Shown piece after piece: positions 12,281-33,755 of a stretch of 64,000 nucleotides of DNA. The DNA comes from Sebastes aleutianus (taxonomy: Eukaryota > Chordata > Actinopteri > Perciformes > Sebastidae), in NCBI GenBank assembly GCA_916700875.1, contig CAKAKS010000062.1:19972126-20036125 (forward strand). Direction: 5' to 3'. The notes under the pieces are model-generated. The model ran no database searches, was not told the origin of the DNA, and saw only the letters and a program-made list of their open reading frames with translations. The translations under genes were made by a program, and so were the position numbers. Within the stretch, counting starts at the first letter, position 1, and each line of letters starts with the position of its first letter.

Positions 12281-12322
<42 letters not shown>
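12252..12322. repeat. (TG)n microsatellite with degenerate 5' end
   Basis: An uninterrupted TG run of about 18 repeats (12285-12322) preceded by degenerate TGTGTCCG and TGTGCG units. It lies in the cavin1-stat3 intergenic region and is probably length-polymorphic. Confidence 0.95.
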
Positions 12323-12323
<1 letters not shown>

Positions 12324-12837
12324 TTGTGAAGAGTACTGTAAGTATGTGCATATACTATACCCACACTATCAAGGTGAAACTGTCAGCATCAAGTGCACAT
12401 TTCAAAGAAGCAAAGACAGGCCTGTGGCATCACATAAGCTTTTAATTATTAATATAATATTTTGTAGTATGTAATTATATCCTTTTAGTGATTTTTTTGA
12501 CAAAAACATCTGCATTGTTTTGCACATCAAACATTGAAACACTTGTAAAATATTGGCCCTTTAAAAAAAAAAAAAGAAGTGTGGTTTTGCCAACATGTAT
12601 ATTTTGCTTTGTTTTGATCTACTGGTTATTAAAAAACCTGAACTAGCCTGCTAATGAGCGTGAGGTAGGTCATGCACAGCTTATATAAAGGCACTTGCTG
12701 CAACACAATGTGACACATAATTGCTCTTGGTTGTTATTGATTCATACTCAAATAATGAAGCTTGCCTTTTATTTTGTGTCTAAGGCCTCTTTTGCTGCTT
12801 CACTATTAATAAAAGCGTACTGAATAATATATACTGC

Positions 12838-13096
12838 CTATTATTTTTATTATTTTTTTATTTTATTATGTACATTTTATATTTTTATATTTGTATTTAT
12901 TTTTTATTATATTATGTACATTTTATATATATATTTATATTATGTACATTTTATATTTTTATATTTTTATTTATTTTTATTTTATTATGTACATTTTATA
13001 TTTTTATATTTTTATTTATTTTTTATTTTATTATGTACATTTTATATTTTTATATTATTTTATTTATTTTTATTATATTATTTACATTTTATATAC
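12838..13096. repeat. AT-rich minisatellite upstream of stat3
   Basis: Six copies of a unit centred on TATGTACATTTTATAT (the last with TATTTACATTTT), separated by T/A-only spacers of variable length, giving an irregular 28-46 bp period. G+C is extremely low. It ends about 200 bp before the GC-rich stat3 promoter. Confidence 0.9.
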
Positions 13097-13201
13097 CTGA
13101 TTGCACACTTTGTGTGTTTTATTCTATTTATTTACCTACTGGGCAAATAAGAGGAGGAGAGGTTAATTGTACTGAACAGCACTGGCGTTATTAAACTCTT
13201 G

Positions 13202-13480
13202 ATGACGTCGACACTGCCAGTAACTCAGATGACTTCCAGGCTGGCTGTTCTGTCGAATTGTGCGTCCCTCCCTCCGCAGCAAAGAAGAGCGCTGGGCGGA
13301 CTCGAGGGAGGGTTTAACGGGCGGGAACAGCGCAGTTGCGACAGCAGTAAACACGACGTTCTCAACCAAACATCACAGTTAAAGCCCCGCCTCTTCTCTA
13401 GTGTATACTGCGTTCTGATTGGCTACAATAAAAATCCCCCAGCTCGTATTGGTTAATAGAGCTGTCAATTAAATAGTTTA
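13202..13480 (+). promoter_or_regulatory. stat3: stat3 promoter region
   Basis: A sharp change from the AT minisatellite to GC-richer DNA. Visible are a CRE-like TGACGTC (13202-13208), GGGCGG-type GC boxes at 13294 and 13319, CCCCGCC at 13385, and two inverted CCAAT boxes (ATTGG) at 13418-13422 and 13448-13452. These are exactly 30 bp apart, a spacing compatible with paired NF-Y sites. No clear TATA box lies at a useful position. The location just before the non-coding first exon supports promoter function. Factor binding is inference. Confidence 0.7.
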
Positions 13481-13499
13481 CGGGGTTTGTGTGGCTGGA

Positions 13500-13733
13500 A
13501 ATACTGCAATGTAGTGAGAGGAGCTCGGTGGAGGTGGAAAAGGTCTGTTCGTGTGTCGGAGGAGTGTTGGCAAGGAAACGTTCACATTTAGGACCTTTTT
13601 TCAGTGTTTTTCTTCGCTTTTGTGTGTTTATTTTTTACTAAAGTCGTCACTGACTGTTATTGTCAGTGTTTTTTAGTAGAAAAGGTTGCCGTTTTTAAGG
13701 AAGAAACTTTCCAAAGGAGTAACAACAAGCTAG
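13500..13733 (+). other. stat3: stat3 exon 1 (non-coding 5' UTR); start approximate
   Basis: Exon 1 is inferred from the promoter boxes upstream and a near-consensus splice donor at its end (AAGCTAG|GTAAGAG, GT at 13734). It holds no start codon with a conserved frame. STAT3 genes have an untranslated first exon and begin translation in exon 2, as here. The 5' boundary cannot be fixed from sequence. Confidence 0.65.
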
Positions 13734-13938
13734 GTAAGAGCCTGTAAGAGCTAACGTCAGCTACTAGTTCTGCTTTTGGTGTTTATTAAACGTGTTTATT
13801 AGACCTGAGGAGGGCTTGTTTCTATTATTATGTTACTGCAGACCACATGAATGCATAGCTGCCTGTGTTACCCATACTACTACTGAACTACAATACTAGC
13901 ATTGTGACTAGGTTATAAGTTAATCACACTGGAGGAAG

Positions 13939-13977
13939 CCATTCTGTGTCCATTACAATGTAATGGGCACAGAATGG
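13939..13977. repeat. near-perfect palindrome in stat3 intron 1
   Basis: Arms CCATTCTGTGTCCATTACA and TGTAATGGGCACAGAATGG are reverse complements except for one G-T-compatible mismatch, with a single-base spacer. Confidence 0.95.
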
Positions 13978-14546
13978 ATGTAATGATTACATAACATCAA
14001 GTTATTAAAGTGTTTTATCTGTTATATTAGCTACTCTGCTGGCTCCTTACAACGTTAAGACTCATATTATTGGTTGGTTGTATGTTTTAATATTTTATAT
14101 ATATATATTTTATTAATTTTATTAATTAATTTATTTGCACATATATGAAACTGCACCAAATTCAAGCAATGAAAAAAAAACAAGAAATGTGTCAAAGGAC
14201 AAAAGACCTCCCCCCAACCCCAGGAGAAAAAAAAAAAAACAATAACAAAAAAGGAAGAAAGATCTAAACTAACTAATGTGATTTGTTTGATTTGGATAGC
14301 CTACTTTGATGATGATGATGATGGTGATGCATTACCTACACGTCAGTTGTCAAACAGGACTTACAAATAACTCCAACTTGACTCAGGTTGCATATTTGGA
14401 CTCGAGTCATGTTCAGGTCATTGTTGTGTGTGTTTGCCTGCTATTGTCACGCCCATCTCCATCCCATCTGCAAGGCTAACATGTCTGACACCTTTCAATT
14501 CTTCCATCCCCCACATACTATGTAGATTTTAAAGATCTGTCATGAC

Positions 14547-15274
14547 CAAGGGTCAGCAACCTTTACTATTTAGGCAAAAAATAAATAAATAAATCTGTCT
14601 GTAGCCGCAAAACATTTGAGCATTGTGATGAAGGTAACACAGCTTATAGTCTAAGTATATAGTATATAAGTCTAATGCAGTGAGGGCCAAAGAGCAAATG
14701 TACTACGGAGTATTAGGGTCACATTGAGGGAAAAAACAATCAAAAATTTCCAGAATAAAGTCGTAATGTTACGAAAATAAAGTCGTAATATTACGAGAAA
14801 AAATTCGTAACATTACGAGAATAATATCTTATCTTTACGAGAATAAAGTCTTATCTTTACGAGAAAAAGTCGTAATATTACGAGAAAAAAAGTCGTAACA
14901 TTACGAGAATAAAGTCATAACTTAACGAGAAAAAAGTCGTAATATTACGAGAATAAAGTCACAACTTTACGAGAAAAAAGTCGTAATATTAAGAGAATAA
15001 AGTCACAATTTTACGAGAGAAAAAAAGAAAATAACACGTAAAATGACTACTTCATAATATTATGACTTTATTCTCAAAATCTCAGATTTATTTATATTTC
15101 GTCAATGTGGCCCTAATACTCCGTCGTACCATAGACCTACAACAATGATAAAACAAAAGGAAAATGTAAACAAAAAACAGTTATTCATTTCCATTTTTAA
15201 AAATCCACAGGGAGCCACTGGAGAGGAGCTAAAGAGCTGCATGTGGCTCCGGAGCTGCAGGCTGCAGACCCCTG
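14547..15274. mobile_element. hAT-like non-autonomous element, interrupted
   Basis: Left end CAAGGGTCAGCAACCT and right end AGGCTGCAGACCCCTG are imperfect inverted repeats. The flanks GTCATGAC and GTCTAGAC match 6 of 8 bases, which fits an old 8-bp hAT target duplication. No transposase frame is present. A second element sits inside it at about 14699-15130. Confidence 0.75.
14699..15130. mobile_element. MITE with internal palindromic minisatellite, nested
   Basis: The ends GGAGTATTAGGGTCACATTG and CAATGTGGCCCTAATACTCC are inverted repeats with one mismatch, extended outward by TACTAC and GTCGTA. The interior is about a dozen short units built from GTCGTAATATTACGAGAA and AATAAAGTC variants. 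The CGTAATATTACG core is itself palindromic. It carries no coding capacity. Confidence 0.8.
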
Positions 15275-15828
15275 GTCTAGACCTTCACATAATCTTTATT
15301 TTGAAGAGTTAATTTTTCAAAATATCATCTTTAGTGCAACCAGTACAGCTGTGGAGTCCTATAGTAATATATCAGATAGGCTCATACACTATTGACTGTA
15401 ATCAATATTTTAGAGTCAAAGCATCATGAAATATATTATGACTTTGCTCTATGACTAATAGTTCTTTTGTTGTCACCTATGTTTACATAGGCCAAAAATG
15501 GAAAGCTGGCATGGTTACTGATGTCTTTGTTTGTTCAAGGAAGTACTTCCTGGAATATCAGTGACATTGCACTTTATAGTTAGAGCCACATGATTACCGA
15601 GTATTGGAAACTGGACAAACAACACACATCTGGCTGGCAAATCTAGCACAGCCTGCTTGCATACCATGAGACTGAGTTTTAAAACTCAAACAAGATAAAG
15701 ATGTGGTGTTTAGCCTTACCTTGGCATTTGGATCAATATTTGTGGAAAATGTTTGCATCTTTCAAAGGCCCCCCACGGCTATAATTTATAATGTGTTTGA
15801 CCCAGACAAAATGTAAAAGTAATTTGAC

Positions 15829-16175
15829 TATGGCTGCAACTAACGTTTATTTTCATTGTCGATCAATCTGTCGATTATTTTCTCGATTAATTGTTTAGTC
15901 TATAAAATGTCAGAAAATGGTGAAAAATGTCAATCAGTGTTTCCCAAAGCCCAAGATGACGTCCTCAAATGTCTTGTTTTGTCCACAACTCAAGATATTC
16001 AGTTTACTGTCATAGAGGAGTAAAGAAACCAGAAAATATTCACAATTAAGAAGCTGGAATCAGAGGATTTCTTCTTTCTTTTTTTCTTAAAAATACTCAC
16101 CAAATGAATCAAGTATCAAAATAGTTGGCGATTATTTTAATAGTTGACAACTAACAATTAATTGTTGCAGCTCTA
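15829..16175. mobile_element. hAT-type MITE with 8-bp target duplication
   Basis: The element begins TATGGCTGCAACTAAC and ends GTTGCAGCTCTA (imperfect terminal inverted repeats), flanked on both sides by a perfect AATTTGAC at 15821-15828 and 16176-16183. It is homologous to the copy at 59985-60318. It has no open frame. Confidence 0.92.
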
Positions 16176-16333
16176 AATTTGACTTACTAACAATACGTTC
16201 AGACTTTGTAGACCTGTTATGACCTTACCACCCAAATTCAAACTGGTTATTAGCTAGTAGCAAGTGACTATGTGGCATTAACTCAATGCCAAACATTGTT
16301 TGAAATAATTATTAATCAAAAATAAAACAGTAC

Positions 16334-16542
16334 GGGCGGCTGGTTAGCTCAGTCGGTAGAGCGAGCGCCCATGTATGGCCAAGGCTCAGTCCTAGCAGCG
16401 GTGGACCCGGGTTTGAATCCGGCCTGTGGTCCTTTCCGCATGTCATTTCTCTCTCTCCCCCTTTCCAACACTCTATCCACTGTCCTATCAATAAATACTT
16501 AAAAAAATCACCCCAAAAAATAACTTTAAAAAAAATAACTTT
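16334..16542 (+). mobile_element. tRNA-derived SINE with 16-bp target duplication
   Basis: The head is tRNA-like, with an A box (TAGCTCAGTCGGTAGAGC) and a B box (GGGTTTGAATCC), but the rest does not fold as a functional tRNA. The body includes a CTTTCCGCATGTCATTTCTC block common in fish SINEs and ends in an A-rich tail. It is flanked by a perfect 16-bp direct repeat, AAAAATAAAACAGTAC (16318-16333 and 16543-16558), the hallmark of target-primed retroposition. Confidence 0.93.
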
Positions 16543-17499
16543 AAAAATAAAACAGTACTGTGCCACTTCTCTGACTGTACTCACTGGGTGTCACTGATAA
16601 TCCTGCATAGATCTCACAGAGGGACTCTACCATGTGCCAGAGCAGTCCAGCCACTTTATATAGGTAGAGAATTTATGGGAAACTCTGTAATTCAATACAA
16701 TACATGGAAAGGCATGATGATACAGTAAAAGTCACATTGTGCCAAGAGGTTTGTAAATTGAACTGAATGATCCTGAGACACTGTTTGTAATTTCAACCCA
16801 TATTCACCAATAATAGAAAGCAGGAAATACTAATGATGATGAAAAAAATGAAACTAATTTTCACGTTATTGATGTCGATGACTCAGCTGCTCTTTGATGT
16901 TTTCACATGCCTTGAAATTCACACCATGCAGATGCACATTTTTCACACGTCAGTGAAAGAGGAACGTGGGTCATATGAAAACTGTCACCTTTGACGAACA
17001 ATTTCGGTTATGTCCCATACATGCTTAAAAAACCCCTCACCCATATGATGTCAGCGAGAATAATTGTTGTAACTGAATTCCTGTGGCTTCCTCGGGACAC
17101 CGACATGATTAGGTAAAACTTAACGTATATTTAAGTTTCGTTTTACGAGTTGGAACTTACACTGTGTTATCAGTTAGCTAGGTATACCTGTACAATATAA
17201 TACAGTCCATTACAATAGGTAATACCCTTTTCACAGTGGATATTTTAAAGCCTCACATTTAAATGGAGCGAGGAAGGCCATCATTGATATTATTAGTTAC
17301 ACTTGTGCTCTTTATGCTACATTTGCTAGAATGACTGCTGTGGTGTAAAAAGACGTTAAAAAAAACCTTGCAATGAATTATATTTTTGTAAAGCTTATAA
17401 TGTTCAGTTTTTGTTGACACTGTGTGAGATAGAACTTTTTGTCTGTAGTAATTATTGAGGCTGTGGTTAGTGGTGGTTGTATATTGGATTCATACAGAC

Positions 17500-17877
17500 T
17501 AAGGCTGCACAATTTTGACAAAAGATCTAATTGCAATTATTTTGACTGATAATGCAATTGCGATATGATTTGCGGTATTAGAGGGTATGATCATTTTTAC
17601 ATCATTATTCTAATTTTCATTTGAAAAACATATTGAAATGATTATGGTGTGATTTTTGCAGGGATCTGTTCCAAACAGATGTTTTCTTAAGTCTGTAGAA
17701 TATGATGTGTAAGCCAGGACATTTCTGCAGCACCACAATATTTAATTTGATAAATGGTATTTTGACACACATTTCACCTCTAACAAATATTGCTATCTCC
17801 TCCTCATCCTGCGATTTGAAAATTGCAGTAGGCTATATTGCAATTTCAATAAAATTTCAATTAATTGTGCAGCCCTA
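17500..17877. mobile_element. hAT-type MITE with 8-bp target duplication
   Basis: Starts TAAGGCTGCACAATT and ends AATTGTGCAGCCCTA (terminal inverted repeats with one mismatch). Both sides carry a perfect ATACAGAC (17492-17499 and 17878-17885). It is rich in TTGCAATT-type internal motifs and has no coding capacity. Related sequence occurs at 37860-37960 and 43365-44036. Confidence 0.93.
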
Positions 17878-18810
17878 ATACAGACTTGTTAATGTAGGGG
17901 TTTATCAAGTTCAGTGTGAGTGATGCAGAACCGTGGACAGATAAAGAATGCAAATGTAGGTACTTTGAACCTTTTGCATGTTAACAGCACTATCTTTCTG
18001 TCAGCAAGAGATATATCTTAACTCCTGGAAACAGAAAGCAGAGTTTAGTTTCTTGTCGAGAACTTGTCTGAGTCATCAGTTATCAGAGTTAAATTAAACT
18101 TCTGTTCTTTTATTGTGTAATGTCCCTGCACAGCTGGATGCTAGCCACATGCAACAGTATTCAAAAGTTATGTAAGAGGCTTAAACAAAAGGCTTCAATT
18201 GGTTTAATTTAATATGGATGCTAGAGGAGACATCTTTCTGTTGGATTTACTGAGTGTCTGGTTATTGTTAGTTTACAGTCTGGAGCCCTCCGGGGAACAG
18301 TGTAGCCTGCTGCTGGTAAGATGAGAAGGCTAGCTGGACCTACTGTACAACAATAGTTGTCTCTGCAAGCAGCTGTGGGAGGATTATTGAAAGCATATTG
18401 TTCAATTTGCATTATGCTTCTCTGAAAATTAATATGAAGGAAATGATGATCTTGTGTTTTGTCAAAGAATATGTTTATTTGGTTTCAAAGCCATACGGTA
18501 GCTTTTCAACAGCTAAGAAAAGGAAGTGTGGCTTTCATTGAATACAGTTGGGGCGAAACCTTGGTCAAAGATCATTCATTCCTATCTGCTGAGGGAGTCG
18601 ACAGCTGTTCATGTTTGCCTCAAGCAAGAAATATAGGCCAAGTGTTTCACTGAAGAGGAAGTGACTGTTCTGAATAGGAGGCCTCATTTTCATTTTCAGA
18701 GAAAACCAGACATTTAGCTATTTCTCTGTGGTCAGTCAGTGTGACAGTTACTCTGATACGGCGTGTGACACCTTAAAACAAATAATTATCAATTCTCTGG
18801 AATGTTGTTT

Positions 18811-19470
18811 TTTTTACTTTTTTTTTTTATTTAATCTTTATTTATCCTGGATAATCCCATTGAGATTTTGAATCTCACAACATAAAAACCATAAAACATT
18901 TCACTTAAAAGAGACAACTGACTCATAACAAACAGGAAATTACATCAACCGTTTAACTTAGCTCCAGGTAGTGGTGCAACAGTTCAACAAGCCCACGCTT
19001 CGGTTTGTATTGTTTTGCACATTGGGAAGGAGAAAACCATAACCATTCCCAATGTGTTTGAACTCCAAAATTTACAAGTAGATACTGTAGATTGATTGAT
19101 GGTAATGAATGATATTTCTATATTATATAAAGCCATAACAGTGACTTTATACATTAAGTAAGGCAGGCTACTTAATGGTCAAGTAGGCATATGTTCAGAT
19201 AATTTCCTCTTCTATGTTTCTGGCACCTCATCAAATAATTAGCAGGCCTGTATTTAATAGTGTTTCAACGGTTTAACAAGCCCACGGTTGGGTTTTTACA
19301 GTTTGGTTAAGCTCCCTAGTGCCAGGACAAGTACATGCAGTGCTCAAATAATCCTTAATTCCGTTTTTAAAATCTTGCATGCTTATAAAATAAGTGTTTA
19401 AAGTGTCTCTGAAGCTCACACCAAGACGAGGAAGCACTTTCACCAAAAACGGTGCAGGTTCTTGGAACGA
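18811..19470 (-). mobile_element. LINE 3' tail fragment, inverted, with an insertion
   Basis: TTTATTTATCCTGGATAATC followed by CCATTGAGATT is the reverse complement of the LINE tail seen at 41520-41590. The segment between about 18972 and 19310 starts and ends with related motifs (CAACAAGCCCACG and TTTAACAAGCCCACGG), which suggests a second insertion. It ends just before stat3 exon 2. Boundaries are approximate. Confidence 0.5.
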
Positions 19471-19525
19471 CTTAATTTGTCCTCTGCTGTTCTCTGCTTA
19501 ATTACCTCCATCTTTTTGTCTGTAG

Positions 19526-19547
19526 GCTTGAGGAGGTGTACGTCAGG
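19526..19547 (+). other. stat3: stat3 5' UTR part in exon 2
   Basis: 22 nt between the acceptor (TGTCTGTAG) and the start codon. The context GTCAGGATGG has A at -3 and G at +4, a strong vertebrate start context. Confidence 0.9.
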
Positions 19548-31165
<11,618 letters not shown>

Positions 31166-32235
31166 AGAGATTTGTCAGGTTTTTCTTTGTTGGGATTCGA
31201 TATTGTGTTGTGATAGAGGATTGTATGATGATTTATTTTCTCCCTCTGTTCACACAGTCTGCCTGTACAGTTTGTTTCTTGTTCCTGTGTAAAAAATAAT
31301 GACTCACTTTCACACTGAATGACTTAGATGTTCTTTTTAAAAGAGCATTTCCACTCATTTAGGTTCTGACTCGTAGCTCAGTGAGTAAAACTGTTGATTG
31401 ATACTGACCTGTTGTACTTTAAGCAGCATCCTGCTCCCATTCAGTACTTCCCCATCTCTGCATAGATGTCTTGAGTACCTTTTAAGTATCTGGAATTATA
31501 TTTTTTGAGAACATTATATTGACTTTTTAAAATGGTTATGAATTCATGCGTTCTTTTCTTTGAATAAGAAAATGTAATAATAATAATTGTTGTATAAGCT
31601 ATGCCGCTATGTAATTGTAATCCTTTTTAATGTTCAGTCTCATTTTTAATCCCGGCCAAATGGTTTGTCACAGGTGTAGCACAATACCCTGGTTTCATTT
31701 AAAGTTTCTGTTTCATGGTAGCTTTTACTCCAAATGGAATATTTCTTATATTTGAAGTGTTAAAAACTGCAAAGAGAGGAAAAGACAAGGAATTTAAGAC
31801 ACTTCTGAGGCTATTTTTCACGTGAGTTATTTTCCCCTTATAGTGTTGTGAGAAATTACGTGATATATATAACCTGTAAAAGTGGTGCTCTGAAATAGTT
31901 TGTGTCACTCCCACTAAAATACTGTCATGTGTGGTCATGTGTGATCATGTGAATTGCTCTTGCTTTTGAAATCAGCAGTTTTGATGTGTTTTGTTGTGCC
32001 TGAATTCACCTGATGCGATCAGATATGTAATGTAAATCACTTTATGAGATGAGATATTTCTTAAGCATCATAGCACACAGTAAGGTGTGTCACAGTTGAC
32101 TTTTAATCTTTCATACAGTTACGTAAACCCCATCTGTTGAGTTGTCATGCCATGAAATGTCAAGAGGATTTCTGTAAAATACGCCGTAACTATTCACTTT
32201 TTGACAGGAGGCAATAAAAACAAGTTAGCACTAAA
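31166..32235 (+). other. stat3: stat3 3' UTR
   Basis: AT-rich non-coding sequence from the stop codon to just beyond the poly(A) signal at 32213. It contains several ATTTT- and TGTAAAT-type stretches but no conserved frame. The end is inferred. Confidence 0.7.
32213..32218 (+). terminator. stat3: candidate poly(A) signal, stat3
   Basis: AATAAA in GGCAATAAAAACAAG, about 1.05 kb after the stop codon. The downstream sequence becomes repeat-rich from 32620. Confidence 0.6.
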
Positions 32236-32619
32236 AGTAATCGTTTAATCTGTAGGTGTAATTATTGACTTGCATGTAAAATCTAAGCAAATCAAAAGTG
32301 TGTTATTGGTGGACTCGTACAAAAAGAAAATACAGTGTTGACTGGCAATATCTATCTACAAGGACTAATTATTAATAACTTATTAACAGTCAATTAAAAC
32401 TACAATCTTGGCTGAACTTCATGTTAATGCTCCCATAGTGAGAAGAACACATTAATAATCAATATGATGGGAAAGTAAAGCAGAAAAGACTCTTTGATGT
32501 GTAACCTGGGTCAAACATTACTCCCTTTAATGTTTGTTTAGTTTATCATTGCAGTCACTGTTTCAACATTTCATTTTATTGCAAAGTTATGTGCAAAGGA
32601 GTAAACTTCAGGCCCTCAC

Positions 32620-32800
32620 ACTTAATGATAATAATAATAATAATAATACATTTAATTTATATAGCACACTTAAAAATGCAGCAAAATCTCAAGGTGCTTC
32701 ACATAAAGGGTAAAACAATCCTTATATGTTAAAACAATTTACACAAAAAATAGTATAAAAAAATTATAGACAAAATATTTCAAGATTAAAGTTAAAAAGT
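32620..32800. repeat. (AAT)n-anchored retroposon fragment
   Basis: An (AAT)n run followed by ATTTATATAGCACACTTAAAA and CAAGGTGCTTCACA, the same family motif that starts each unit of the array at 39762. A-rich, without a coding frame. Confidence 0.7.
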
Positions 32801-33056
32801 AAATTTAATTACTATAAAATTATAGTAATGGGGGATGGTAATGAGGTAATGACGACTTCAATTTGTTAAGTCAAATACATATGCTTTGTATGTTCTACTA
32901 TTGTGGGATAAAAACTTTAAAAATCAATAAAATATATTTCCAAAAAAAAGAAGTCTGCGGTGAAAAAGGCCCATTTAAGGGACTTTCAATCCTCAGTCAT
33001 TCTTAACAGCCAACATGTTACTATGTCACTTCATATTCAACTCATTTCACATTTAA

Positions 33057-33755
33057 AGGGACTATTTGTAACTTTCAGAAATGCTTGTTAACAGCGACAC
33101 CTGTGGCCGTGAAATCAATGAAAGTCAGCGTCGGGCTCGCGCTTGCTCGCTCTAAATATACCTGAATGAGCATCGCTCAAAACAGTGAGGCGACACACGT
33201 CAGCTAAAACCACAATATCTCTCTATATTTCAGCTGCTTGGTAGTAATGTTAGCTGACCAGACGAAGGTCTCTCCATGAACATGATTTAGATCTGATCCT
33301 AGTGTTGGCTTTTCCTGCCTAAGTGCAGGCTGATGCAGCGGGGCTCTGCAGCGTGTCTCCCTCCTCTCTCCGCCTGCAGCCGGAGAGAGCAGAGGAGACA
33401 CCGGCACCCGGTCGGTAACGAGAAGACAACGTAAATCTCTGTAGAGCTCCGTCACTTCTCAAGACACGGGAAAGCTCTGTTGGTCTGGAGGAGCTGCAGC
33501 AGTTATTTCTGCACAAATGTCCCCTGTGCATTCACTAGATATTCTCAGAGCTAAACTAACTCTTCTGCAGTGTGTAGTGAGCTCGCGTTCACGTCTAGAG
33601 GTGGAGCGAGCTGATCGAGAACGCGCGCGCTGTCTGAGTGAAGGCGAGCAGGCAGAGGAGGAGGGTACAGCGGCTACACGCGAACGCGCATATGCGAGCG
33701 CGCATGTGTGCCGACCCGCTACATTTATACGCTTACAAAGTTACAAACAGTCCCT
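33057..33755. mobile_element. piggyBac-like (TTAA) MITE
   Basis: Termini AGGGACTATTTGTAACTTTC and AAGTTACAAACAGTCCCT are inverted repeats with one mismatch, flanked by TTAA at 33053-33056 and 33756-33759. The GC-rich interior has CpG-dense runs (GAACGCGCGCGC), which make spurious open frames. Confidence 0.92.

Larger units (their letters stand above)
13734..19525 (+). other. stat3: stat3 intron 1 (5.8 kb)
   Basis: Bounded by the donor at 13734 and the acceptor ending TTTTTGTCTGTAG at 19525. It contains a near-perfect palindrome at 13939, a nested transposon pair at 14547-15274, hAT-type elements at 15829 and 17500, a tRNA-derived SINE at 16334, and LINE-tail fragments around 18811-19470. The segments 17890-18800 and 16560-17490 look single copy, with nothing recognised. 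No conserved coding exon was seen. Confidence 0.8.

Noticed and set aside
12868..13194. Open frames rich in Tyr, Ile and Phe at the AT-rich minisatellite
   Set aside because: Low-complexity translation of TTTTATATTT repeats; no coding signature.
16334..16410. tRNA gene
   Set aside because: The A and B boxes look tRNA-like, but no complete cloverleaf or acceptor stem is present, and a long non-tRNA body with flanking target duplication follows, so it is a SINE.
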